Assembly (NCBI RefSeq): GCF_963676685.1
Contig: NC_092351.1
Span: forward strand, 42,646,733-42,710,732
Direction of reading: 5' to 3'
DNA from: Mytilus edulis
Taxonomy: Eukaryota; Mollusca; Bivalvia; Mytilida; Mytilidae
DNA length: 64,000 bases
Positions 23,301 through 33,440 of the stretch are shown here, piece by piece; position 1 is the stretch's first letter; the number at the start of each line of letters is the position of its first letter. The position numbers were made by a program, and so were the translations under genes. The notes under the pieces were generated by a model. The model made no database searches, had not been told where the DNA came from, and worked only from the letters and a program-made list of their open reading frames with translations.

Positions 23301-25569
23301 ATGAATATCAAAATGTCCAAACAGATCTTTAGTCGTTGATATAGACGGCAACTTGTTCAGGTTCAATAAAGTAGTCAATGTAATAGCTTTGTCGGTTCTT
23401 TGTACCTGATCCCAGAACTGCTTCATGAAACGACAGATTGTAAGAGGTCGGCCACAGTCGTCGGAAACCGCCAACGCAAGAAATTGCCCATCGAAGGCGA
23501 TTGCCTTAACATTTAAATTTCGATTGGAACATTCTACCAACGACATGTATAGTAATTTTCGAACACAACACATTGAAAGACTGTATCCAGAAAGACCATA
23601 TTGGATAGGAACTGCATAATTTGCTGTGTCAAAGTCATCAGAGGTCTTGCGTTCAAGATCGGAAACAACAGTCAGCAAAATCTCCTTTGCTGGCTTGCGC
23701 AATGTTTGGTAGGCATCATTCAACGCAGTACACGTTTTATCCACTACAATTGTAAGTGTGTCCAAAGAAGTGTTCAATGACGGCAACGTCGTCATACTGT
23801 CGTCTTTAGTGTGATATCCGTATACATTATCATTATCATCAGTAGACTCACAACTACAGTGGACGCTTAACAACGAAGGAAACTCGGCAACGAATGAAGA
23901 TGTTGTTGCATACTCTTTCAAATCGACTAGCAACTCTTTCTGTTCTGGTTTATTTCTCGTATACCTTGTTGCATCCACTCTACCATACAGTTCCGAAGTA
24001 GAATCCCATACCTTACCCCATAAATCATCATTCATAGTGCCTTCAATGAAGGTTGTGCTTCCTGGATTGTAACTCAAGTAACAGAACTTTAAACTTTGTT
24101 TGGCTTTCAGTTGACTTAAAACTTTAGTTGAGTAGTACACGGGTATCTCGTAGTGTAAATCAGTAGTTCTTTCCTTATTTGGAATCGGACATTTAATTTC
24201 AAATGCTACTTTTTTTTTCACCCATATGATCAATACCACTGCCATCACCACTGATTATGGCATAGGAATCTCCAATCGGAAGAATCTTACAACCATCTTC
24301 CCTATATTGCAACTGAGGAAAGTAGACAGGTATGATCTTTCCAACTAGTGTTCCTATTGCATTTATTTCCTGGGTTGTACCTTAATCGAAAAGCTGCTGC
24401 AGTTTTGAAGACACCGGAACTTCAACACCACGATACACTTTGTCGTAATGTGTTTGCTGTTCTTTCAGAGTGCCCAATCCTATAGCACGGAACAATGTAC
24501 TACCAGTTACTCGACTACATGCTCTCAAGTTTTTCCAGTTATCACTTCTTTGTTTTATGCTGTCTGACGTTTCGGCATTTATCTCGAGGTCTGTTGTAAG
24601 ATGCTTCAAACATATATAATTAGTTTGATTATCTAAATGAACTTTTGTCCCACATCCTATTACATAATCTGCAGCTGTGCCATTAATGCACGCAACAACA
24701 AAGCCAATATTGTCAATACAGTTTAACAGATTCTTTATTGTTGACTGTGAGTGAATAATTTTTGTCTTGCAAAAACTTATCGCTGGTGCGAGTTTACTAT
24801 CTTTCCAGTCACCTTCTACTTGTTTCATCAGGTTTGTCAATCCTAACTTCTTTTTCTTTTTCATAGTGTTTAGTTCTATTTCAAGATTTGTTTTACGGTC
24901 AGACAGAGTTGGGGGATTTTCAAACCCGCACAAATCTTCATCACCAAGTACACCTAAACCACATGCCAACCTTTTACCATCTATCGACAGTTTGACATCT
25001 TGACCAGTTTTATTCTTTGTGAAGGCATCCAGTGATGTATGTAACATTCCAGTTTTTTCGGCATCTGCCAGAAAACTAACACATTCTCTTGACAATACTG
25101 GATCCGATGGAACTGCAAAATTTATTTTGCATTCAGTTGGTTTGACTGGTGTGTTTTCAGCGGATATTCCTTGTGCTTTATAACCTCTAAAAAAGTTAAC
25201 TCCTTTACCCTTGAATAGGTTTTTAATAGTAATCCAGAATGCCAGCGTTTCTGGAACATATCTTGTAGAGTATATTGTTGACTGGGAATAGAATCTTCCG
25301 ACATCTAGTAACAAATGAAAAGCAATATTTTCAGTTAATATTCCATTAGATATGGATTTCAATACGAAAATGAAGTCTTCGTATCTCCCAATCTCTTTTA
25401 GTTTTGCTTCAATATTTGGCAATATTTCATAAAGTTCATTGTTTAATTCCGTTTGACACCCTTCTTCGATATAATCGCCACTCACTTTCAAATTTGAGGA
25501 ACACCTTTTGAAAGATATGGTTTGTTCTTCTAAATTTATATTTGGCTTATAACCTTTTCCTAACATCAT
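20318..25569 (-). pseudogene. Transposon-borne YqaJ-type nuclease gene, interrupted
   Basis: The main coding block runs 25569-21982. Order: a helical N-terminal region; FKGKGVNFFRGYKA (about 25160-25205); VKLSIDGKRLACGLGVLGDE (about 24935-24995); then the nuclease domain with RSDNWKNLRACSRVTGST (about 24505-24560), IISGDGSGID (about 24235-24265) and VAFEIKCPIPNKE (about 24175-24212). These are the R-x-T-G-S, Asp and E-x-K motifs of YqaJ/lambda-exonuclease folds. A later region has VKAIAFDGQFLALAVSDDCG (about 23455-23515). The last part ends CAG|GTAAAT at 21981. A possible last exon (20485-20318) follows ATTACAG. Breaks: one stop (TAA, about 24382), and frameshifts in an A run near 24225, near 23130 and near 22410. 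If all are real it is a recently dead gene. The D-containing VKLSIDGKRL block could belong to an RNase-H-like catalytic fold (speculative). Confidence 0.75.
20485..21981 (-). other. Probable intron(s) of the nuclease gene
   Basis: A GTAAAT donor at 21981 and a TATATTACAG acceptor near 20486 bracket about 1.5 kb. Inside, minus strand 21550-21440 reads TMTQRRLTGVF, TGA, PDDIPTALGAAVCLFSQRIY between TTTTTTTAG and AACAG|GTGATT. This looks like a further small exon with one in-frame stop. Reading phases do not join cleanly, so exon borders are provisional. Confidence 0.4.
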
Positions 25570-26009
25570 TTTAAGTTTTGTGACTTCAACTCCGAAACGT
25601 ACGGACCGATATGCAGTATGACCATAAATGTTTGTGGACCAACATGATTGTCTATAGTGTGTATTTAAATGCTGTCTACATTAGATGAGGTGAACTTGCA
25701 AGTGGAAAATTAGTAATACATGTACGTATCTGAAATTAAGAAAAACCCATCTGCAATGGTAGTTGAAACGATATGATATAAATGGGTGTTCATCCGTTGC
25801 CTTTTTGGCATTTTTAAAAAGCTGTATTTATTATATAAAATTAATAGGAATCTCAGAAATAAAAAAAATCCTTTGGCTTGTAGTTGGATGCTACATATGA
25901 CGAACCATGTATTTGAAGCACGTCTTATTTTTGTCTACCTTTAGGATAATGTTGTCTTATAAATACGTCTTACACCAACACGATTAATTATTTGATACAA
26001 AAAAGGTAA
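25570..26009. other. Upstream region of the nuclease gene
   Basis: AT-rich, no coding signal; lies between the right TIR and the first Met of the nuclease frame. It presumably holds the promoter and 5' UTR of that gene, but no motif can be named. Confidence 0.35.
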
Positions 26010-26406
26010 TACAAATACGGATATTTCTTAGAAATGACGGTTATACTATTAAAGGTACGGTCATCCTATATAAATAACGGTCATCCTTTCGAAATTACGG
26101 TCATCATTTTACCAATCACGGTCATCCTTATTATATGTTACGGTCATCTTGAAAACATTTTAAAGATGATTTACGGTCATCTTAGCGAATTTTTCAAATC
26201 TAATTTCCCGTTCTATACACGTTCCTCGGTAGAGATTTGTGACTTCCGTGTTAATCTTTTATAAATTTGTATCGTATCAATGTATGCTTTGTAAAGAAAA
26301 TAATGTAGAAACACCTTAACAGACAATAAAAATACTGACCTAATTTTTCAGCTGACATCTTGGGATGACCGTGAATGCAGTTACGGTCATCAGCTTTATC
26401 CCAGTG
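26010..26406 (-). repeat. Right terminal inverted repeat
   Basis: Reverse complement of 14438-14835. It contains about eight GATGACCGT motifs on the minus strand (plus-strand ACGGTCATC near 26071, 26087, 26097, 26118, 26139 and 26172, plus the pair in the hairpin at 26364-26391). The terminal bases are CCCAGTG. Confidence 0.9.
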
Positions 26407-26411
26407 ATTAT
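26407..26411. repeat. Target site duplication ATTAT (right copy)
   Basis: Matches 14433-14437 exactly. See the left copy for the coding-frame test. Confidence 0.9.
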
Positions 26412-27720
26412 ATAAAGAACATTTTTTTACAAAAAAGAACAAATCATTAATAACAATATTAAATAGGATGGGTCCAAGGATAGAACCTTGTGGTACCCCT
26501 TTTAATATGTCAAGCATACCACTTAAATTTTGGTTTACTTTCACACACTGTTTTCTTTTTGTTAAATAACTATATAACATATCAAGTGAGGATTTGGATA
26601 AACCATAAGCTATTAGTTTCAGTAGCAGTAAGTCATGGGGGAGACAGTCAAATGCTTTTGACAAGTCCATAAGGATAGCTGCAAGGTATTTTTTTTAATC
26701 TAAGGCTAATTTCCAATATTCAATTACTCTTAATAAAGTTGACTGACATCCAAAACCAGATCTAAAAGCTGCCAAAAAAGGACTGAAGATTTTATCAAAG
26801 TACTGCACTAATTGTACTTCTATGGCATTTTCGAAAATTTTAGAAATAGCCGGTAATACACTTACCGGTCTATAATTTCCCTTTTCTAAAACACTATTCT
26901 TTTTGTGAATAGGTGCAACTTGAGCTATTTAAGACGGTCAGGGAAGGTTGATGATGATAATGACAAATTAACAATATCTGTAAGGGGTTTTACAATAGCA
27001 GGTTTAGCAAAATGCAGTAATTCAGGTGAGATACCATCTATACCAGTGGCTTTTTTAACATTAATTTTACGTATACGTTTCTCAACAAAGTCTTGATCAA
27101 TAGGGGAAAAGGTAAAATTGTTTTGATCAAGATCTGGAATATTATCTTTAATGGCCAAAATACTCGGGTGATCATCATCAACCTTTATTTGACTGCTTCC
27201 TATATTCTTTGCAACATTTACAAAATAATCATTAAATATCTCACACGCCTCCTCCTGTTTTGTAATTAAAACATTATTTTCAGAGAAGACAGTTTCCTTT
27301 TGGTGTACATTTTCCTTATTTGTAAGAAAAGGTTTCACTGTTGGCCAGAAATCTTTCGACTTCGGGCCTCCAGCACACCTCTCTACAAAATATTGGTTAA
27401 TGGATTTATTTTTTAGTTTTGTAACATAGTTGCGTTGCCGCCTATATGTCTCCCAGTTCTTACTACCACTGAATTTTTGAAATTTATTATACAACATTTT
27501 TTTCTTATAAATGGCACTTTTAAGCTCTGCATTCATATATGGTACCTGATTTGGAAAAATTTTCCTATCCTTAAAAGGTGCGTGTTTATCAGCTACCTCA
27601 ATGAAACTTTTGCTAAAATTATCATATGCTGTATTTACATAATCAAATTCAGATATATCAAAATGCTGATTTTCTAAATCATTTAAAAAATTTGAAGCAT
27701 CAAAAGTATCATTGAAGATA
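26412..27720 (-). pseudogene. CR1/Jockey-like LINE reverse transcriptase, 5' half
   Basis: Minus-strand translation: a pre-RT linker (NYVTKLKNKSINQYFVERCA, about 27370-27430), KKATGIDGISPELL (about 27020-27060), YRPVSVLPAISKIFE (about 26840-26885), MDLSKAFDCLPHDLLLLKL (26670-26610; RT motif A), LKGVPQGSILGPILFNI (about 26455-26510; motif B), ending KKCSLYN at the 12-kb insertion. A stop or frameshift at about 26930 and another near 26690 break the frame. The endonuclease is missing because the 5' side is cut by a different repeat near 27720. Confidence 0.85.
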
Positions 27721-28075
27721 AAGATAAACTGTAAACAGCAAAAATGTTCAGCAAAGTAAGATCTAAAAAATGTTAACATGACCAATATTGTCAATTAACC
27801 CCTTAAGGAGTTATTGCCCTTTAAAGACGCTCTATTTGTTCATCAAACTTGCTTAAATTAAAGAATCTTCTCCTCTGAAACAACTGGGCCAAATACTCTC
27901 AAACTTTAAATGAATGTTCGTTGGGTTATCTACTTTCTAAATTGTATCCGAAGTTTTGATCCATCAACAAACATGGCCGCTGTGGCTAAAAATAGAACAT
28001 AGGGGTCAAATGCAGTTTTTGGCTTATATCTCAAAAACTGAAGCATTAAGAGCAAATTTGTCAGGGGTAAAAATG
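27721..28075. repeat. Partial copy of the bivalve AGCTCACCTGG repeat
   Basis: It shares AACTGTAAACAGC...GTAAGATCT with 30516-30560, and the block from CTTCTCCTCTGAAAC through ACATGGCCGC to TTATATCTCAAAAACT with 28940-29120. Blocks appear rearranged relative to the fuller copy at 28865-30676. Confidence 0.6.
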
Positions 28076-28440
28076 TGGACATTACATCATAGGCAATAAG
28101 AATGCAATCTTTCTTGCCCTCATGTGACTCAATTCTATTAATGAAGTCTTTTGTATCTTGAATGTAAAAGTTATGCCTCTTCAATAATGTTTTTAATATT
28201 AGATCCAGTAATCTTTCAATGCCTCTCGTGGGAGAGTTACACTTATTGATGATTGGTCGGTAAGGAATGTTTATGTTTCCAACTATTTGACCATCTCGAA
28301 ATGCCTCATTAATTATTTCTAGATTGATTTTATGTATTTTTGGAAGAAGGTACATGTGCCCATGTTTTGATTCGTTATTACTCTTCAAGAAATTATAAGT
28401 TTGTGAATCTAATAGACCACTTTCGAGGGCATCCGTCACC
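28076..28440 (-). pseudogene. Penelope-like element RT fragment
   Basis: Minus-strand ORF: LDSQTYNFLKSNNESKHGHM, LLPKIHKIN, IPYRPIINKCNSPTRGIERL, FYIQDTKDFINRIESHE, IAYDVMSTF. It is almost identical to plus-strand 31425-31760, so the two are inverted copies of one family. It stops inside RT motif A and runs into unrelated DNA. RPI(I/V)..C.SPT and the IQDTKDF block are characteristic of Penelope-like RTs. Confidence 0.8.
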
Positions 28441-28864
28441 GGAAAAAACTCGTCAATTATACGCGCCTTTATGACGTCATTTACCAGATAGAGGGGGTCG
28501 CCTGTATCCCTGCACTATTTACGTTCATCAAGCGTCTTGGTGATCGTCATTGTGCAGGATAAACTAGAAATAATGGTTGTTCTGTAGGTACTTAATGACA
28601 ATTCCCTAATGACATCAATGCTGATTGTCAATTTTGAGAATTCAATTTGTCGTTTAATTCGTACAATATAGAATTATAGTTTTCCAACCACTCGCTCAAC
28701 ATTGGAATGGAAGTGACGACGCCCCTAAACGCACAAATGACGTTCACTAAAACCAGAGTTTTTGACGGAAATGCATCGAACTCGAAAGTTGTCTATTCTT
28801 TTTTTCCTATAGAGATTTTCAACAATATCTTTTATAGATTTTACAACAACGTTTGTTCTTTTTT
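28441..28864. other. Non-coding stretch between repeats
   Basis: No recognisable gene. The first 120 bases, starting CTCGTCAATTATACGCGCC, could be 5' sequence of the Penelope-like copy, since they directly precede its first in-frame part. Confidence 0.35.
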
Positions 28865-30676
28865 AGCTCACCTGGCCCATAGGACCATGTGAGCTTATGC
28901 CACCACTTGGCGTCCGTCGTCGTCGTAAACTATTTCAAGAATCTTCTCCTCTCAAACTACTGGGCCAAATACATTCAAACTTTAATAGAATGTTCCCTAG
29001 GGTATCTAGTTTGTAAATTGTATCCGAAAATTTAATCCATCAACAAACATGGCCGCCAAGGCTAAAAATAGAACATAGGGGTCAAATGCAGTTTTTGGCT
29101 TATATCTCAAAAACTAAAGCATTTATAGCAAATCTGACAAGAGTTAAAAATAGTCAATAGGTTATTATCTATCAGCCCTGAAATTTTCAGACGAATCTAA
29201 CAATCCATTGTTGGGTTGCTGCCACTAAACTGGTAATTTTTAAGGAAATTTTGCAGTTTTTGGTTATTATCTTGAATATTATTGAATATAAAGATAAAAT
29301 TGAGAATGGAAATGGGGAATGTGTCAAAGAGACACCAACCCTACCAAATAAAAAACAACAGCAGAGGGTCACCAACAGGTCTTCAATGTAGCGAGAATTT
29401 CCCGCACCCGGAGGCGTCCTTCAGCTGGCCCCTAAATAAAAGAGGGACGAAAGATACCAAAGGGACAGTCAAACTCATAAATCTAAAACAAACTGACAAA
29501 TATATACTAGTCCAGTGATAATGAACGCCATACTAATTTCCAAATTGTACACAAGAAACTAAAATTAAAATAATACAAGACTTACAAAGGTCAGAGGCTC
29601 CTGACTTGGGACAGGCGCAAAAATGCGGCGGGGTTAAACATGTTTGTGAGATCTCAACCCTCCCTCTATACCTCTAACCAATGTAGTAAAGTAAACGCAT
29701 AACAATAAGCACATTAAAATTCAGTTCAAGAGAAATCCGAGTCTGATGTCAGAAGATGTAACCAAAGAAAATAAACAAAATGACAATAATACATAAATAA
29801 CAACAGACTACTAGCAGTTAACTGACATGCCAGCTCCAGACTTCAATTAAACTGACTGAAAGATTATGATTTCATCATATGAACATCAGGCACAATCCTT
29901 CCCGTTAGGGGTTTAGTATCATACCATCATAACATATATGAGAAGAACATAACCCGTGTCATGCCAATAACTGTTTTTAGAATAAATGTGTTTAGTTCCG
30001 ATGCAAAGACCTTATCAGTGACTCAATATTAACGCCAAAATATGCAATCTTTAATGACTTGACAACAGTATCGTAATTATATCCCTTCTTAATAAGTCTA
30101 TTCAAAGGTTTTGTAAGTTTCTGAGGTGAATACTGACACCTTTGTGCTTTTTAAAGAATATTACCATAAAAAATTGGATGTGAAATACCTGAACGTATTA
30201 GAAGTCTGCATGTTGAGCTATATTTACGAATGATGTCTTTATACCGATGATAAAATTTAGTAAATGTTTGACTAGTTTGTGATATCGAAAACCCTGGTGT
30301 AATAATTTTTCAGTAATACATAAATTTCTCTCGTTAAAATCGAAAACATTGTTACATACACGAGCGAATCGTACAAGTTGAGATATATAAACACCATAAG
30401 ATGGTGACAAGGGAACGTCACCATCTAAAAACGGATAATTAACGATAGGAAATGAAAAATCATCCCTTTTATCATAAATTTTAGTATTCAGCTTTCCATT
30501 AGTGATATAGATATCAAGATCGACTGTAAACAGCAGAAATGTTTGGCAAAGTAAGATCTACAAATAATCAATATGATCAAGATTTAAATGGCATTTTAAA
30601 GCAAAAATAATAATTGTGAAAGGTTTAAGCAAAACGTTTCAGGTGAGCTAATCAGGCTCTTGTGAGCCTCTTGTTT
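28865..30676. mobile_element. Bivalve AGCTCACCTGG / AGGTGAGCT repeat, interrupted
   Basis: It begins TTTTAGCTCACCTGGCCC...GTGAGCTTATGCCACCACTT and ends CAGGTGAGCTAATCAGGCTC TTGTGAGCCTC. The sequence is one I know as a very common bivalve repeat. It has no long ORF. At about 29286-30512 it is split by a retroelement piece: the joined flanks (AAAGATAA | CTGTAAACAGC) match the continuous version at 27718-27735. Confidence 0.65.
29287..30512 (-). pseudogene. Retroelement 3' end: RT-ORF C-terminus plus 3' tail (copy B)
   Basis: The minus strand from 30512 reads ITNGKLNTKIYDKRDDFSFP, IVNYPFLDGDVP and SYGVYISQLVRFARVCNNVF, then NLCITEKLLHQGFRYHKLVK (30410-30250). This stretch recurs in RT-bearing mobile-element proteins of bivalves and cnidarians, as I recall. 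It decays into stops and continues into the non-coding tail 29975-29287 shared with 11642-12172 and 42011-42595. It therefore identifies those two as tails of the same retroelement. The superfamily is not assigned. Confidence 0.6.
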
Positions 30677-30689
30677 CTATTGGTAAGGT

Positions 30690-32735
30690 GTAATCTTTTG
30701 CGCTTGTACATTACAGGTAACTCCTCCCTTAATCTGTCTGGTCGACATGTTCCCATTTTCTTGGTGAGAACATGGCGAACAGATCGTTTAAAAAATCTGA
30801 TAAAAAGAAAAAAATGCAGAAAACGGGACAAATTCAGATCCCAAATAAAAAACAAAAAAGCGACTCGAGCTGAGTCTTGTAGAAAATTCGTTCTAAACTT
30901 GTCAACAAAGTCATTGACGAATAATGTAATCCTCCTATTAGCTATAGGTAAGGGAGTGAAATGTATCCCTAATCCAAAACGTAATAATATACGAAAACAA
31001 ATATTAATGGATTTTAACGAGCTAACTAGAAAAATGAGATGTAAATTCCATTACTCAGGAAAAAACAACAACAAACATATTCATCCATTATATTTACAAT
31101 CGGGGCATATACCACCCAGAGGAAATGTTGCCTTAAAAAATTACTGAATTGACACAAAACTAGATATATCAAAACTGGAGGTTAAACAGTTTAGAGACAA
31201 TTTGTCAAAATTAGAACGCAAAGCTCTAATAGAACTAAAACATAATGATAGCATTTATATATCTAAAGCCGATAAAAATAACACAACAGTGATTGTAAAT
31301 AAGATCGATTACATCAAAGCAGGAACAAGTCAAGTAATCATTACTTGAAAATAAATGTACCAACTACTAACGTTGTTGTAAAATCTATAAAAGATATTGT
31401 TGAAAATCTATATTGGAAAAAAAGAATTAGATTCACAAACTTATAATTTCTTGAAGAGTAATAACGAATCAAAACATGGGCACATTTACCTTCTTCCAAA
31501 AATACATAAAATCAATCTAGAAATAATTAATGAGGCATTTCGAGATGGTCAAATAGTTGGAAACATAAACATTCCTTACCGGCCAATCATCAATAAGTGT
31601 AACTCTCCCACGAGAGGCATTGAAAGATTACTGGATCTAATTTTAAAAACATTATTGAAGAGGCATAACTTTTACATTCAAGATACAAAAGACTTCATTA
31701 ATAGAATTGAGTCACATGAGGTCAAGAAAGATTGCATTCTTATTGCCTATGATGTAACGTCCATGTACACAAATATGAACATTGATAACTTAGAAGAAAC
31801 AATTATCAATGCATTAGAATCAATTGACACACAAGAATATACTTTAAAAATTCCCAACAAAAAAGATTTAACGGCATTTGTTAAATTAATACTAAGAAAC
31901 AATGAATTTGAATTCAATGGACAATTATACAAACAAATAATAGGAGCGCCTATGGGTGGCATATTTTCTCCGACATGCACAGATTAACATCTGTCTGTAC
32001 TATTAATAAATATTTTAGATAAGTTCCAATGGAGAGAAAACATCAAATTACACTGTCAATACAGAGATGACGGTTTTATGGTCTTCACAGGCACATTAAA
32101 ACAGGTTGAAGATTTCTTTAACATAGCGAACAAAATTGACCCTCTACTTAAATTCACATTTGAGGTGTCTAGTTCTAGTATGACCTATTTAGATACCGAA
32201 GTGTACAAAGGTGAAAGATTCCATAATAATAACATCCTTGATGTTAAATCACATATTAAAAAAAACTAAAACGTATCAATATTTACCAATCACAAGTGCA
32301 CATCCGAAACACACATTCACAAGTATTACAGTGTGTGAATCTATACGTCATATTAGAAATAATAGTGACATCAATGAGTTAGATAGACATTTAACTAACT
32401 TACAAGATAAGTTAGTTGAAAGAGGATTCTGTAAAAATAAAACAGAGAATGTTATTAGAAACGTTAAAGATACCAAAATCAGAAAAACAACCTTATTGAA
32501 GGCCAATAGGACAAAGAATGTCCCACTCACTCTCATTACTAAATATAATCCAATGGTAAAAAACCTTAGTAAGGTTATAAGAAAACATTGGAGCACTCTA
32601 CAAAAAGACAAACAATGTAGTGAAATCTTCACCCAGGTGCCTATCATAGCGTTTAAACGTAACACAAATATTAAAGAATACCTGCTAAATCAAGGAAATA
32701 GTTGGGAGGCTTTTGAAAAGGGACCCATGCTTTAA
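30690..32735 (+). pseudogene. Penelope-like element, near-complete RT, broken
   Basis: Order on the plus strand: basic N-terminal region; FNELTRKMRCKFHY (about 31010-31060); ISKADKNNTTVIVNK (31260-31305); LLPKIHKIN and RPIINKCNSPTRGIERL (31490-31640); IAYDVTSMYTNM (RT motif A, 31742-31780); IGAPMGGIFSPT (motif B, 31940-31975); YRDDGFMVF (motif C, 32060-32087); then SAHPKHTFTSITVCESIRH and ITKYNPMVKNLSKVIRKHW (thumb and connector). Stops near 31145, 31346 and 31985 and a frameshift near 32270 inactivate it. No C-terminal GIY-YIG domain was seen before the stop at 32735, so it is either truncated or a GIY-YIG-less type. Confidence 0.8.
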
Positions 32736-33259
32736 TAGTATAAGCAAAAAATCCCGAAACACTTGTTAGTTATTATTGTAATTATAGGCAACTAGCTTTC
32801 ACTAAATGAAATTTAAAAAAACGGTGTAAAGTCTTGAGATTTATTACGTATGTTGGTTGAAGGAACCGCATTTAATTATAATCATCTCCAATAATAACCC
32901 CAGCTCCACATAATGCGTTATATATGTGTATATGTGAGCGCTTGCTCCAACCTCCATCACAGTGATTGATGGTATACCTAACAAATAAAGAAGAGAACAA
33001 TTCTGAACTTAATCAAATGAAAAAAAAACATTAACTTTATAAAACAGAGAAATAATATAAACTAAATGAAAGAAAAACAAATCTAGATGATAGAGGAAAG
33101 TAACGTCAGGGGAGTCTATGTTGCTCAATTAGATCAATGTATATTTTCAAAAGTGAGACTCATTGCGACTTTTAGATGAAAACCAGCTGAAACAGTGATG
33201 TACAGTAGTTATCGTTTGTTTATGTAATATATACGTGTTTCTCGTTTTATTAATATAGA
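32736..33259. other. Non-coding stretch downstream of the Penelope-like element
   Basis: AT-rich. It includes 32806-32880, the inverted match of 13100-13165. No gene is visible. Confidence 0.45.
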
Positions 33260-33440
33260 TTAGACCGTTGGTTTTCCCGTTTGAATGGTTTTACACGTCT
33301 AGTAATTTTGGGGCCCTTTATAGCTTGTTGTTCGGTGTGAGCCAAGGCTCCGTGTTGAAGGCCGTACATTGACCCATAATGGTTTACTTTTATAAATAGT
33401 TATTTGGATAGAGAGTTGTCTCATTGGCACTCATACCACA
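33260..33440 (+). repeat. Dispersed mussel-type repeat
   Basis: Contains GGTTTTACACGTCTAGTAAT, GGCTCCGTGTTGAAGGCCGT and GAGAGTTGTCTCATTGGCAC, sequence blocks I associate with high-copy Mytilus repeats. No second copy is in this window, so the assignment rests on recognition only. Confidence 0.45.

Larger units (their letters stand above)
14438..26406. mobile_element. 11,969-bp TIR transposon carrying C2H2 and YqaJ-nuclease genes
   Basis: The element is bounded by CACTGGG...CCCAGTG ends, about 390-bp terminal inverted repeats and a perfect 5-bp duplication (ATTAT). It contains two convergent genes: a plus-strand spliced C2H2 zinc-finger gene (15.5-20.2 kb) and a minus-strand gene with a YqaJ nuclease domain (20.3-25.6 kb). 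Each starts a few hundred bases inside a TIR. Younger insertions lie inside: a 0.33-kb fold-back piece, a 0.72-kb TTAA element and a tandem repeat. CACTG-type ends with 5-bp duplications are known from Transib/RAG-like transposons, but no RAG1-like core was recognised, so I assign no superfamily. Both genes carry frameshifts or stops, so this copy is not autonomous. Confidence 0.88.

Noticed and set aside
20318-25569. Phage- or bacterium-derived recombinase acquired recently
   Set aside because: The gene shows splice-site signals, AT-rich eukaryotic codon usage and a TIR-transposon setting; YqaJ-type domains occur in many animal mobile elements.
14438-26406. Assignment of the 12-kb element to Transib/RAG, EnSpm/CACTA or Polinton
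   Set aside because: Ends and TSD length partly fit Transib, but no RAG1-like protein was recognised; CACTA elements have 2-4-bp TSDs; no polymerase, integrase or capsid genes for Polinton.
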